Below, piece by piece: positions 16,058 to 25,410 of a stretch of DNA of 64,000 nucleotides (positions are counted from its first letter, which is position 1; each line of letters opens with the position of its first letter). The notes below the pieces were generated by a model that saw only the letters and a list, made by a program, of their open reading frames with translations, did not search any database and had not been told where the DNA came from. A program made the translations under genes and the position numbers. The DNA is from Solidesulfovibrio carbinoliphilus subsp. oakridgensis (GTDB lineage Bacteria > Desulfobacterota > Desulfovibrionia > Desulfovibrionales > Desulfovibrionaceae): assembly GCF_000177215.2 (NCBI RefSeq), contig NZ_CM001368.1, positions 2,803,001 to 2,867,000 on the forward strand. Reading direction: 5' to 3'.

Positions 16058-16894
16058 ATGATACGCTCCGTTCCCCCCCCGTGTCTGGCCGAAAATGGCC
16101 CGCTGCGCACCGAGGAGGACCAGTGCTTCTGGAAGGCGCTGGTGGACCTGGCGGCCATGGAAAACGCCAACCAGGCCGAGATGGCCGCCTTTGTCGGCGT
16201 GAGCCAGGGGTACGTGAGCAAGATCCTGGCCGGCAAGCAGGCGCCGAAGCCGGCCCTGCGCCGCCGGTTCGCGGCCTTTTTCAAGCTTTCCTACGAGGAC
16301 ATGGTGGCCCTTGGCCGGGAGCGGCTGGAAAGCCAGGCCTACGTGTCCGAAGGGGCCGGGGCCAAACGCTACCACGTGCGCGATCCCCTCTACGGCGGCG
16401 ACGCGGCCGGCCGGCCCCAGGCCTCGGCCACGGATTTCGCGGCCCTCAAATCCCTACTGCGCGACCTGCGGGCCCGGGAAGTGCACCAGGCCTCCTACAC
16501 CGAGGTGCCGTTGCGTGAAGCCACGGGCTCCATGGGCGGCGGCTCCACCGAGACCGGGGACCGGGCACTCACCTACCTGAGCTTTCGCACCGACTGGATC
16601 CGGTCCAAGGGCAATCCGGAATACATGACCGTCATCCGGGCCTTTGGCGACAGCATGGAGCCGACCATCCCGGACGGCAGCGTCGTCCTTATCGACGAAG
16701 GCCGCCGGCAGTTCGTGAAAAACAAGGTCTACTACCTTCGCTACAACGGCCAGATGTACATCAAGCGGCTGGTGGAGCGCGACGGCCGCCTGGCCATCGC
16801 CTCGGACAACGACCCCAACCTGCTCCTCGTCTCCGACGCCGACGACTTCGAGATCATCGGCCGCTGCATCTGGTCGGCCCGGGAACTGGACTGA
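16058..16894 (+). CDS. CI/LexA-like phage repressor with S24 peptidase domain
   Basis: 278 aa. The N-terminal part (about 20-80) holds a helix-turn-helix (NQAEMAAFVGVSQGYVSKILAGKQAP). The C-terminal part is a LexA/UmuD-type S24 domain with the catalytic Ser in FGDSMEPTIPDGSVVLID and the Lys region YYLRYNGQMYIKRL. Such repressors keep a prophage silent and can be inactivated by self-cleavage upon SOS induction; a typical Ala-Gly or Cys-Gly cleavage site was not clearly located. AAGGGA precedes the ATG. Operator-like palindromes lie both upstream and downstream. Confidence 0.85.
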   Translation: MIRSVPPPCLAENGPLRTEEDQCFWKALVDLAAMENANQAEMAAFVGVSQGYVSKILAGKQAPKPALRRRFAAFFKLSYEDMVALGRERLESQAYVSEGAGAKRYHVRDPLYGGDAAGRPQASATDFAALKSLLRDLRAREVHQASYTEVPLREATGSMGGGSTETGDRALTYLSFRTDWIRSKGNPEYMTVIRAFGDSMEPTIPDGSVVLIDEGRRQFVKNKVYYLRYNGQMYIKRLVERDGRLAIASDNDPNLLLVSDADDFEIIGRCIWSARELD

Positions 16895-16920
16895 TTTCCT
16901 GGAAAGCGTCTGGCACGGTT

Positions 16921-16937
16921 TATTCCTGAAAGGAATA
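16921..16937. promoter_or_regulatory. Repressor operator candidate O3, downstream of the repressor
   Basis: Perfect inverted repeat TATTCC-TGAAA-GGAATA, 27 bases after the repressor stop and before the terminator. It has exactly the O1 half-sites and spacing. No gene starts right after it, so it may serve DNA looping or be left over from a lost promoter. Confidence 0.55.
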
Positions 16938-16967
16938 AGATTCGGCCCAGGCGGCGTGCGCTGGCTC

Positions 16968-17000
16968 AAAAAAAGCCCCCGTCACGGCGGGGGCTTTTTT
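16968..17000. terminator. Bidirectional terminator between repressor and chemoreceptor
   Basis: A-run, then GCCCCC, loop around GTCACGGC, then GGGGGC and a T-run. With A/T tracts on both flanks it works in both directions and fits the convergent ends of the repressor and chemoreceptor genes. Confidence 0.85.
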
Positions 17001-17012
17001 GTGCGGCCGGGC

Positions 17013-19139
17013 TTAGTCCCGGCCGCGACGTCCGGGAGCCGCCGGCAGGGCCGCTGCCGTACCCGGTCCCAGGGCCCGGCCCGAAGAGGCCGTGGGCTGG
17101 CCGCCCTCCTGGCGGAAGGCGGCCACCATTTCTTCCAGGGCCCCGACCTGCCGGCCCATGTCCTCCACCACGCCGGACGAATCCCGCATGCCCCGGGCGA
17201 TGGCGTCCGAAAGCCGGCGGACGTCCTCCTCGGACCGGGTGATCTGTTCGCTGGCCGCCGACTGCTCTTCGGCCGCCGTGGCGATGCCCTGGACCTGGGA
17301 GGAGGTCTCGTCCACCAGGGCCACGATCTCCCGCAGGGCCGCCTCGGAAGCGCCGGCCAGTTCGGTGGCGTGGCCGACGGCCTGGGTCGATTCGTCGACC
17401 TTGGCCAGGCTGGCGCGGGCACCGGCCTGGATGGCCCGGATGGAGTCCCCCACTTCCTTGGTGGCGACCATGGTTTTTTCGGCCAGTTTCCGGACCTCGT
17501 CGGCAACGACCGCGAAGCCCCGCCCGGCCTCCCCGGCCCGGGCCGCCTCGATGGCGGCATTTAAGGCCAGCAGGTTGGTCTGGTCGGCGATGTCGGAAAT
17601 GACGTTCATGATGGCGCCGATGGCCTGCGCCTTTTCCCCCAGGGCATCCATGCCGGCCTTGGCCTCGCGGGAGACGGCGTCGACCCGGCTTATGGCCACA
17701 AGCGACTTCTCCACCACTCCCCGGCCCTCCACGGCCTGGCTACGGGCCGCGTCGGCCTTGGACGAGGCGGTGGCCGCGTTTTTGGCCACCTCGAGCACGG
17801 TGGCGTTCATCTCCTCCATGGCCGTGGCGGTTTCAGCGGTCCGCCGCTCCTGCTCCTCCACGGACCGGCCGACCTCGCCGATCTCGCTGTCCAGCCGGGA
17901 GGCCGCCCCGGCCAGAGCGTCCAGGATGCCCTGCAGGCGATCCGCGGCCAACAGCAGGCCCTGTGTCTTGGCCGTATCGGCCGCGGCCTGGGCGTGTTTG
18001 GCCTCCTCCAGGGCCGTGGCCACGCGGTCGGCCTGGGCCACGGCCTCTTCGCCCTTGGCCCGGGCCTCGGCCAGATTGGCCTTGAGATGGTGGCTCATGG
18101 TGGAAAGGGCGTCGCCGAGGGTCTGCAACTCGTCCCCGGTGCGGATGGCCAGGCTGTGGTCCAGGTCGCCCCGGGCCACGGCGGCGGCGAAGTCCACGCA
18201 GCGGCGCAGCCCTGTCAGCACGGCCACCCGCAAAAGGAGGGCCACGGCCGCCAAAATGGCCAGGGTCACGCCCAGGGCGATGGCGAGGCTTTGCCAGGTG
18301 GCGGCTGCGGCAAAGGCGTCAAATTCCGCCAGGGGAGCTTCGACCACGAACAGCCAGCCGGTGCCGGGATCGCGGGTGACGGAGGCCAGATGGTCCCCGG
18401 CGGCATCGGTATAGGAAAGGACGGTGGAGCCGGTGGCGGCCAGGATGCGCCGGCCGGTGTCCGTGGCGGCGAAGTCCGTTTTCATGAGCAGGGATTTGTC
18501 CGGGTGGGCCAGGACCATGCCGCCGGCGTCCAGAATATAGGCGTAGCCGGTCTGGCCGATCCTGGTGGCCGACAGGTCGGCCGTCAGGGAATCGAGGTCC
18601 ATGCCGGCGTTGAGGACGCCGACGAGCCGGCCCGAGGCGTCGCGCAGGGGCTGGGCCAGGACGACGGCCGCCCGGCCGGTGGTGCGGCTGACGATGGCCT
18701 TGGACACGATGTCGGTCTTGTTCTCCCTGGTCGCGAGGGCGAAATAGTCGCGGTCGGCGACCTGGATTTTGCCGACCGAGCCCGCGTTGGACGAGGCCGT
18801 CGAGACGCCCTGGGCATTGAAGACGTTGGCGTAATCCGCTCCGGCCATGCCTTTGGACAGGGTGGCGAGGAGCGCGTTGGCGGCGGCGGTGTCCTCCCCC
18901 GTGGCCGCGCCGACGAGCAGCGGCGTCTTGGCGAAACTGGCCAGGCATTTGAGGTTGGCCTTGACCGTGCCGGTGATGTCCTTGGCCAGGGCCTGGGACA
19001 AGAGGGACATGGACTGGCTTTCGACGTGCCGCAACGCGGACTTGGCCGCGCGGTCGTTGAAGAACACCAGGGCGGCCATGCCGAGGAGGACGATGCCGAG
19101 GATGGGGGTGAAAAATTTGGCGCGAAGCGACAGACGCAT
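17013..19139 (-). CDS. Methyl-accepting chemotaxis protein
   Basis: 708 aa transmembrane receptor. First membrane helix about 8-27 ([19 protein letters not shown]), then a periplasmic Cache-type sensor (about 35-290; [39 protein letters not shown]). A second helix follows at about 300-325, then HAMP, and a long signalling domain with the conserved tip [29 protein letters not shown]. It should sense a small ligand outside and drive CheA. AGGAGG lies about eight bases before the ATG at 19139; a longer reading starts without support. No C-terminal CheR-tether pentapeptide is seen. The ligand is unknown. Confidence 0.95.
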   Translation of the reverse strand: MRLSLRAKFFTPILGIVLLGMAALVFFNDRAAKSALRHVESQSMSLLSQALAKDITGTVKANLKCLASFAKTPLLVGAATGEDTAAANALLATLSKGMAGADYANVFNAQGVSTASSNAGSVGKIQVADRDYFALATRENKTDIVSKAIVSRTTGRAAVVLAQPLRDASGRLVGVLNAGMDLDSLTADLSATRIGQTGYAYILDAGGMVLAHPDKSLLMKTDFAATDTGRRILAATGSTVLSYTDAAGDHLASVTRDPGTGWLFVVEAPLAEFDAFAAAATWQSLAIALGVTLAILAAVALLLRVAVLTGLRRCVDFAAAVARGDLDHSLAIRTGDELQTLGDALSTMSHHLKANLAEARAKGEEAVAQADRVATALEEAKHAQAAADTAKTQGLLLAADRLQGILDALAGAASRLDSEIGEVGRSVEEQERRTAETATAMEEMNATVLEVAKNAATASSKADAARSQAVEGRGVVEKSLVAISRVDAVSREAKAGMDALGEKAQAIGAIMNVISDIADQTNLLALNAAIEAARAGEAGRGFAVVADEVRKLAEKTMVATKEVGDSIRAIQAGARASLAKVDESTQAVGHATELAGASEAALREIVALVDETSSQVQGIATAAEEQSAASEQITRSEEDVRRLSDAIARGMRDSSGVVEDMGRQVGALEEMVAAFRQEGGQPTASSGRALGPGTAAALPAAPGRRGRD

Positions 19140-19384
19140 ACCGTTCCCTCCTGACGGGTTGCCTGTGGAGCCGCGGGAACGCAACGGCGGATACTGATTT
19201 TCTCATGGAACGGGGAGGCTGTCCACAGGTGGCTGGCACAACGGAGAGGCGTTGTCCCGGCGGATTGGCGCAACTGCGCCGAGAGGCATGCTGTTTCCGA
19301 GAGGCCGTCGTTGTGTTGATAACAAAACAAAAAAGGCAGAGGCCAAAACACCCGCCTTGCAATCGGCCGCCCTCCCCTGCACGC

Positions 19385-21433
19385 TCAGCAGAGCTCGTCG
19401 TACGTCAGGCGTTCAGCGTATTCCGCCTGTTTCCCCTTGTTCCACAGCGACACCGGCCGGTAATAGCCGACGATGCGGGTGAAGACTTCCGAGGGCGCGC
19501 CGCAGTCCGGGCACTGGTGGTGTTCGCCCTTGATGTAGCCGTGGGTCTTGCAGACCGAAAAGGTCGGCGTGATCGACAGATACGGAATTTTGGTCAGGGT
19601 CAGGGCCTTGACGATAAAGGCCTTGAGCGCCTCGGTGTCGGCCACGGCTTCGCCCAGGTAGGTGTGGAAGACCGTGCCGCCGGTATAGAGCGGCTGGAGC
19701 TTGTTCTGGTGTTCCAGGGCGTAGAACACGTCGCGCGAGTGCCCGACCGGCAGCGTGGTCGAATTGGTGTAGTACGGCGTGCCGTTGCCCGAGGCCTTGA
19801 TGTCGGCGTAGAGCGCCTTGTCGATCTTGGCCAGCCGGTAGCTCGTGCCCTCGGCCGGGGTGGCCTCCAGGTTGTAGAGGTTGCCGGTCTCCTCCTGGAA
19901 GCGGGCGGTGACGGCGCGCAAATGGTTCAAGGCCCGGGTCATGAGCCGCAGGCCCGCCTCGGTCTCGATGCCCTTGCCAAGGAGGTTCAGGCAGGCCTCA
20001 TGCCCGCCGACCAGGCCGATGGTCGAAAAATGCCCCCTGAAGCCGTTGGTCAGGTACCGCTTGGTCCACGGGAAAAGCCCCCGCTCCAGGTTGTCGCCGA
20101 TCATCTTGCGCTTGAATTCCAGGGCGTCCTTGGCCAGTTCCGCGTACTCGGCCAAAAGATCGAGGAAATCCTCCTCGCCCTGGGCCAGGAAGGCCAGCTT
20201 CGGCAGATTGAGCGTCACCACCCCGATCGAGCCGGTGAGATCCCCGGCCCCGAAGAGCCCGCCGACCTTGTTGCGCAACTGGCGCAGGTCCATCTGGAGC
20301 CGGCAGCACATGGAACGGACGTCCTCGGGCGACAGGTCGGAATTGATGAAGTTCTGGAAGTAGGGGGCCCCGTACTTGGCTGTCAGTTCCAGAAGGAGCG
20401 TGCCGATCTCGGTATCCCACGGAAAATCGGGCGTGACGTTGTAGGTCGGAATGGGAAAGGAAAAAATGCGGCCCTGGTGGTCGCCGGCGGCCATGACTTC
20501 GAGAAAGGCCTTGTTGATCATGGCCATCTCGGGGCCGAACTCGCCGTAGGTCGCGTCCCGCATCTCCCCGCCGAGGATCACGGCCTCTTTGGCCAGGTGC
20601 TTGGGCGGGGCCAGGTCGAAGGTCAGGTTGGTAAAGGGGCTCTGGCCGCCCCAGCGCGAGGTGGTGTTGAGATTAAAGATGAATTTCTGCATGGCCTGCC
20701 GGACTTCGCGGGAGGTGAGCCCGTCCTCGCGCACGAAGGGGGCGAGGTAGGTGTCCACGTTGTTAAAGGCCTGGGCCCCGGCCCACTCGTTTTGCAGCGT
20801 GCCGAGAAAATTGACCATCTGGCCAAGGGCCGTGTCGAAGTGGCGGGGCGGGCCGGCGCAGGACCGGCCGGGCAGGTTGAAGCCCTCGAGAAGCAAGTCG
20901 CGCAGGCTCCAGCCGGCGCAGTAGCCGGCCAGGCCGAACGACAGGTCGTGGAGGTGGAAGTAGCCGTGGTCGTGGGCCTCGCGGACCTCCTGGGGATACT
21001 TGCCGAGGGCGTACCGGGCCTGGACCGTGCCCGACAGGTGGAGCATGAGCCCCTGGAAGGAATGGCTCATGTTGGCGTTTTCCGCCACCCGCCAGTCGGT
21101 CTTGGCGATGTAGGTGTCGATGACGTCGGCGATGTCGAGGAAGGCGGCCTTTTGTTCGCGAAGCTCCCGGCGCTTTTCGCGGTACACGATGTAGCGCCGG
21201 GCCACGCCGAAAAGGCGCGATTCCATGAGCACGAGCTCCACCGCGTCCTGGACGCGCTCCTGTTCGGGGACGTCTTCGTCCTCAAGCTTGCATTCGACCT
21301 TGTGGGCCAGTCGCGTGGCCAGGAGCGGGTCCTGGATGCCGCTGGCCTTGAGGGCTTTGAGGATCGCCTGGGCGATGCGCTGGGTGGACCACGTTTCCAG
21401 ACACCCGTCGCGTTTTCGAATCTGCTTGGGCAT
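19385..21433 (-). CDS. nrdD: Anaerobic (class III) ribonucleoside-triphosphate reductase
   Basis: 682 aa. The N-terminal ATP-cone (KQIRKRDGCLETWSTQRIAQAILKAL, about 3-95) is the allosteric activity site. The glycyl-radical barrel includes TYNVTPDFPWD and SGNGTPYYTNSTTLPVG, a C-terminal zinc site (CKTHGYIKGEHHQCPDC) and the radical-bearing loop RIVGYYRP. It reduces NTPs to dNTPs under anoxia after activation by NrdG. GGAGGAGAGG precedes the ATG. It lies directly downstream of nrdG, whose frame overlaps it by about 150 bases. Confidence 0.96.
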   Translation of the reverse strand: MPKQIRKRDGCLETWSTQRIAQAILKALKASGIQDPLLATRLAHKVECKLEDEDVPEQERVQDAVELVLMESRLFGVARRYIVYREKRRELREQKAAFLDIADVIDTYIAKTDWRVAENANMSHSFQGLMLHLSGTVQARYALGKYPQEVREAHDHGYFHLHDLSFGLAGYCAGWSLRDLLLEGFNLPGRSCAGPPRHFDTALGQMVNFLGTLQNEWAGAQAFNNVDTYLAPFVREDGLTSREVRQAMQKFIFNLNTTSRWGGQSPFTNLTFDLAPPKHLAKEAVILGGEMRDATYGEFGPEMAMINKAFLEVMAAGDHQGRIFSFPIPTYNVTPDFPWDTEIGTLLLELTAKYGAPYFQNFINSDLSPEDVRSMCCRLQMDLRQLRNKVGGLFGAGDLTGSIGVVTLNLPKLAFLAQGEEDFLDLLAEYAELAKDALEFKRKMIGDNLERGLFPWTKRYLTNGFRGHFSTIGLVGGHEACLNLLGKGIETEAGLRLMTRALNHLRAVTARFQEETGNLYNLEATPAEGTSYRLAKIDKALYADIKASGNGTPYYTNSTTLPVGHSRDVFYALEHQNKLQPLYTGGTVFHTYLGEAVADTEALKAFIVKALTLTKIPYLSITPTFSVCKTHGYIKGEHHQCPDCGAPSEVFTRIVGYYRPVSLWNKGKQAEYAERLTYDELC

Positions 21434-22070
21434 GCCGCCTCTCCTCCCCGATGCGCGTGACCGTGTTGCAGGGTTGGACCGTATGCGAGCAACCCGGCGG
21501 CAGGGCCTCCCTGATCTCCCTGACGTCGGCCTCGGCCAGTTCGGGAACGAGGGTGGTGCGAAAGGCGAAGCGCCCCGGATGGCGCGCGGCCAGGGCGAAG
21601 ACCGCCAAAAGGCGCTCTCTCGCCGCCTCCGGGGTCACGGCCCCGCCCGTGGCCGGTCCGTATTTGGCAAACGGCGCCTTGACGTCCACGGCGAAATGCG
21701 CGTCCGGATGGCGGACCAGGACTGCGGCCAGGACGTCCGGCCGCATGCCGTTGGAATCAATCCGGACGCGCGGCCCGAAAGCGGCCAGTTCGGCCGCGAA
21801 ATCGGCCAGTCCGGGGGCGAGCGTGGGTTCGCCGCCGGTGAGGACGATGCCGTCGAGCCATTTGGCGTGGGAGGCCGCGAACCGGCGTACGGACGCGGCG
21901 GCGAGGGCCGGCTGGCCCTCGGGTCGCCAGGCCAGGGCGGCGTTGTGGCAGTGGGGGCAGCGCAAGTCGCAGCCGCCGAAAAAAAGCACGGCGCAAATCC
22001 GCCCCGGCCAGTCGCAAAGGGACAGGGGCTCGATGCCGCGAACGAGTTCCCAGGCAGGAGAACAACTCAT
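21282..22070 (-). CDS. nrdG: Anaerobic RNR-activating radical SAM protein
   Basis: 262 aa. The radical SAM cluster motif GGCDLRCPHCHN (Cx3Cx2C) is near residue 35, followed by VLTGGEPTL (the GGE SAM-binding motif). The core ends near residue 210 (LPPGCSHTVQPCNTV). It uses SAM and a 4Fe-4S cluster to form the glycyl radical in NrdD. The last ~50 residues (RIGEERRHAQADSKTRRVSG onward) overlap the start of nrdD in another frame and look non-conserved, so a lost stop or a late frameshift is possible. The ATG at 22070 has only a weak ribosome site in an A-rich stretch. Confidence 0.9.
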   Translation of the reverse strand: MSCSPAWELVRGIEPLSLCDWPGRICAVLFFGGCDLRCPHCHNAALAWRPEGQPALAAASVRRFAASHAKWLDGIVLTGGEPTLAPGLADFAAELAAFGPRVRIDSNGMRPDVLAAVLVRHPDAHFAVDVKAPFAKYGPATGGAVTPEAARERLLAVFALAARHPGRFAFRTTLVPELAEADVREIREALPPGCSHTVQPCNTVTRIGEERRHAQADSKTRRVSGNVVHPAHRPGDPQSPQGQRHPGPAPGHATGPQGRMQA

Positions 22071-22299
22071 TTTTTTCTTACAATACCAGCATGTTAAAAA
22101 GTACGTCAGGCCCAGCCCCGCCCCGGCGGACCGGCAAGGGAACCCGTCGGACACCCCCGAAACCTGAAGCCGTCATACCCCGGCCCCGCCCGATTGCAAG
22201 GGGCCGGCTCTCCCTGCCCCGGGGAATCCCGGCAAGGCCGCGCCGGGCCGGGCGATCTTTTTTCGCCTCCCCGGCCAGGCCGTCTGGGCCGGGACCGGG

Positions 22300-23421
22300 T
22301 CACGGGGCTGGTCGAGAAGGATGTCCGCCGGACCGTGACGCACCGCCCGCCTGGATCGCCGGCGAAACGGGCCCCGTGCCCCGGGGGCCCGCCCCCTCGG
22401 GCAGGAGCCCGTGGGCGGCCAGGAACGCTTCCGGCGTGCCGGGATAGGTCAGCATCTTGTTGGTGAACACGGATTCGAAGCGGTCCGCGAACCCGCCGTG
22501 GCAGCCCTCCCGGTCGAGGATGGCCTCGATCAGGCGGATGAAATCCTGCCGCTGCTCCCGGATCTTGACCAGGGCCCGCAGCCGGACCGTGCGCGGCGGG
22601 ATGTGGCGGGCGACAAGCTCGGCCACCGCCTCGGCCACGGCCACGGCGTTCGGCTCGACGATGCGGCTGATGTCGGGGTCCAGGAAGTGGTCCCGCCCGC
22701 CCTGGCTGATCGTGGACACGACCGGCAGTCCGGCCAGCATGTATTCCGTGGTGGCGTAGTTGCCCCCCTCGACCTGGGATAGGCAAAGGCCCACCCGGGC
22801 CGAGTTGTAGGTCCGGCACATGGCCTCGGGGTCGAGGCGGGCGTAGGCGTCGGTGGCGGGGTCATGGTTGCAGCAGACCATGCCGGGCATGGTCTTGCGC
22901 AGATGGCGGAGGTAGGCCTGCTGCTTTTGCCGCTCGCCCGGCTCGAAGTAGTAGGCCAGCCCCCAGGACGGAATGCGCCGGGCCAGGGCATGGCGTTTGA
23001 AGGGAAGGAGTCGGGCGGTGTAGACGGCGTCCAGGGTCTTGGCCACCCCGGGCAGGGGCCGGAAGATGTTCTCGTCCAGAAAGGCATTGTGGTGGCAGAA
23101 ATAGTGCGGCAGGCCGATCTGCTCGAGCATGGCGTCCTCTTCCCGGGCGTTGGTCAGGAAGAGGAACTCGTGGCGGGGATACCGGTCGCGCATGAGGGTA
23201 TAGAAGTGTTTGGCATGGACCAGGAGCTTGCGGTCCAGCAGCGACCACCAGTTGCCCATGAGGAAATAGGCCTTGCGGTCGGCCAGGTAGGGGGAAAGCT
23301 GGATGGGCGCGCCCAGGGGCAGGCCGTAGGAGATGATGATGAGCGGATCGCGGCTGATCAGGTGGCAGCGCAGGAATTCCGACACGGAAAGCCTGGAGTC
23401 GGGGACGGGTGGGCTGGTCAT
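22300..23421 (-). CDS. Glycosyltransferase, GT-B type
   Basis: 373 aa, soluble. The C-terminal half has the usual nucleotide-sugar site of GT1/GT4-like enzymes (CRTYNSARVGLCLSQVEGGNYATTEYMLAGLPVVSTISQGG). The N-terminal half is less typical (LIIISYGLPLGAPIQLSPYLADRKAYFLMGNWWSLLD). It probably transfers a sugar onto a cell-surface acceptor, but donor and acceptor cannot be told. GGAGG lies about eight bases before the ATG. The tail beyond about 345 is low-complexity. No other glycan genes are adjacent. Confidence 0.78.
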   Translation of the reverse strand: MTSPPVPDSRLSVSEFLRCHLISRDPLIIISYGLPLGAPIQLSPYLADRKAYFLMGNWWSLLDRKLLVHAKHFYTLMRDRYPRHEFLFLTNAREEDAMLEQIGLPHYFCHHNAFLDENIFRPLPGVAKTLDAVYTARLLPFKRHALARRIPSWGLAYYFEPGERQKQQAYLRHLRKTMPGMVCCNHDPATDAYARLDPEAMCRTYNSARVGLCLSQVEGGNYATTEYMLAGLPVVSTISQGGRDHFLDPDISRIVEPNAVAVAEAVAELVARHIPPRTVRLRALVKIREQRQDFIRLIEAILDREGCHGGFADRFESVFTNKMLTYPGTPEAFLAAHGLLPEGAGPRGTGPVSPAIQAGGASRSGGHPSRPAP

Positions 23422-23627
23422 GGCGGTCTCGCCTCCCAGAGGTGCGGCTCGCGGCGGTGCAGAAATTGCCGCGCCAGGAAGGAAAGCAACAATCAGGCCA
23501 GAGGCCGCCCTCCCCGCCCTGGCCGGTCCGGGCCGGCCGGGCGGCCTTTCCGGAAAATCGCCGCCCTCCCCGGCCCGCCGCCCCTGCCGACGTTGCTCCC
23601 CGGCCGGGCCTCGGCTACTCTGGCGCC

Positions 23628-24614
23628 ATGAAGCGACCTGGTTTCACCTTTCTGGCCTGCCCGGACCCCGAGATCACCCGGGAGCGCGTGGACCGGCTCC
23701 TGGCCGAGTCCGGCCAGCAATTCGTCAAGGAAGTGTTCTGGGGGGACGAGGAGCTTTCTGCCCCCTTCTGGAGCGCGCTGACCGTGGGCAGCCTTTTCGC
23801 CGGGCAGCGGGCCGTGGTGGTCCGCCGGGCCGAGGCCTGCCCGGCGGAGTTGTGGCCGAAGCTCACGTCCGCCCTTTCGGGGTTCAACGCCTCGGTGTGG
23901 CCTTTTTTCTGCCTGGAAGGCCCCTTTGACCGCAAAGGGCCGAAGATTCCCAAGGCCCTGGCCGACCAGCCCTATTTCAAGGTGGCCGGGAAGCGCAAAT
24001 GGTTCCTGACCGTGCCGGGGCTCACCCGCCGGGACATGGGGCCGCTGCTGGCCGACTGGGCCGCCCGGCGTCGCCTGGCCTTCGAGCCGGGCGTGGCCGA
24101 GGGGCTGGCCGCCGCCCTGCCCCCGGACCTGGCCCGGGCCGACAACGAGCTGGCCAAGCTCGAGCTGGCCCTTGGCGAACGGACCACCATCGAACGCGGC
24201 GACCTGGCCGAGGTCAGCTACCACGAGGGCATGGACGGGTTCGAGTTCCTGGACGCCCTGGCCGGCGGCCGGGATCCGGCCTCGGTCTGGCGGGAGATCG
24301 GCGGCAAGCAGCTGGCCGGCGAGGAGATGATCTTTCCTTTTCTCGGGCTTCTCCTCTACGAGGCCCGGATCATGTGGCGGATCGCCGCCGGCGAGGCCGG
24401 GGACGTGCGTTTGCCGCCGTACGTGCTGCAAAAAAAGCAGGCCCTGGCCCGGCGGCTCGGCGCTTCGGGCCTCACGCGCCTCTTTGAGGCCGCCTTCGCG
24501 GCCGAGGCCGGCATCAAATCCGGCACCCGGCGGCCGGATCAGGCCATGGAGTATCTGACAGCCGAACTTTTCCGCCTTTTCGGGGGGAACCAGGGGCAAA
24601 GGGGCCGGGGATGA
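23628..24614 (+). CDS. holA: DNA polymerase III delta subunit
   Basis: 328 aa. It has the three-part HolA shape: a P-loop-less AAA-like N-terminal domain (FTFLACPDPEITRERVDRLLAE ... VGSLFAGQRAVVVRRAE), a middle part (LARADNELAKLELALGERTTIERGDLAEV) and the C-terminal collar helices (FEFLDALAGGRDPASVWREIGGKQ). HolA opens the beta clamp in the clamp loader. Divergent from the glycosyltransferase and about 90 bases before radC. Identification is by overall pattern, since this family is poorly conserved. Confidence 0.82.
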   Translation: MKRPGFTFLACPDPEITRERVDRLLAESGQQFVKEVFWGDEELSAPFWSALTVGSLFAGQRAVVVRRAEACPAELWPKLTSALSGFNASVWPFFCLEGPFDRKGPKIPKALADQPYFKVAGKRKWFLTVPGLTRRDMGPLLADWAARRRLAFEPGVAEGLAAALPPDLARADNELAKLELALGERTTIERGDLAEVSYHEGMDGFEFLDALAGGRDPASVWREIGGKQLAGEEMIFPFLGLLLYEARIMWRIAAGEAGDVRLPPYVLQKKQALARRLGASGLTRLFEAAFAAEAGIKSGTRRPDQAMEYLTAELFRLFGGNQGQRGRG

Positions 24615-24707
24615 CCAGGCCGGCCCGGCGTTTTCCCGCCGTTTTCCCCGCCTTTTCCTGGAAAAACCCCTCCAATTCGCGGGAAAGCCTTGCCCGGATC
24701 TGCAATT

Positions 24708-25394
24708 ATGCTTACTAAGAAAGAACCTCCGCACTACCTGGGCCATCGCCGGCGCCTGAAGGACCGGCTTTTGGAAAACCCCCGGGCCTTGGCGGACTAT
24801 GAAGTGTTGGAGCTTCTCTTGGGCTATGTGATCGTGCGCCGCGACACCAAGCCCCTGGCCAAGGAGCTTCTGGCCCGGTTCGGCAGCCTGCGCGGCACGC
24901 TCCTGGCCCGGACCGAGGAGTTGCGCGACGTGCCGGGGTTCGGCCCCGGGGCCGAGGAATTCCTGGCCTTGTGGCGCGAGGCCTGGGCCCGGTTCCATGA
25001 GCAGCCGGCCAGGGACCGGATGGTGTGCAACTCCCCGGAGATCGTGGCCGACATGGCCCGGGCCCGGATCGGGGCCAGGGAGCACGAGGAGTTCTGGATG
25101 GCCTTGGTCGACACCAAAAACAGGCTCATCGGCTGGGAGCAGGTCAGCAAGGGCACCATCGACCAGGCTGCGGTCTATCCCCGCGAGGTCCTCGGCGTGG
25201 CCCTGCGGCACAACGCCAGCGGCATGATCCTCGTGCACAACCACCCAAGCGGCGATCCCCGGCCCTCGGTCCAGGACATCGACTTCACCCGGCGCATCCG
25301 AACCGCGGCCCGGGAAATCGACCTGCGGGTCCTTGACCACCTGGTGGTCACGGATGACCGGTTTTTCAGCTTCCAGTCCGAAGGCATGTTGTAA
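24708..25394 (+). CDS. radC: RadC family JAB/MPN-domain protein
   Basis: 228 aa. The N-terminal helix-hairpin-helix part (ADYEVLELLLGYVIVRRDTKPLAKELLARFGSL ... VPGFGPGAEEFL) is followed by the JAB/MPN metal-binding domain. That domain has the signature VHNHPSGDPRPSVQDID near residue 180, so the zinc ligands His-His-Asp are intact. Despite its name, a DNA repair role for the family is doubtful. The start at 24708 gives the usual family length; an ATG six codons upstream (24690) exists. AcyP follows 16 bases later. Confidence 0.92.
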   Translation: MLTKKEPPHYLGHRRRLKDRLLENPRALADYEVLELLLGYVIVRRDTKPLAKELLARFGSLRGTLLARTEELRDVPGFGPGAEEFLALWREAWARFHEQPARDRMVCNSPEIVADMARARIGAREHEEFWMALVDTKNRLIGWEQVSKGTIDQAAVYPREVLGVALRHNASGMILVHNHPSGDPRPSVQDIDFTRRIRTAAREIDLRVLDHLVVTDDRFFSFQSEGML

Positions 25395-25410
25395 CGGCAA
25401 GGAGGTCCCC

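Noticed and set aside
16911-16926. TGGCACGGTTTATTCC as a sigma-54 promoter
   Set aside because: The -24 half fits, but there is no GC at the -12 position and no gene follows before the terminator.
19205-21460. 751-residue plus-strand open frame
   Set aside because: Antisense shadow of nrdD in GC-rich DNA; no domain and no ribosome site.
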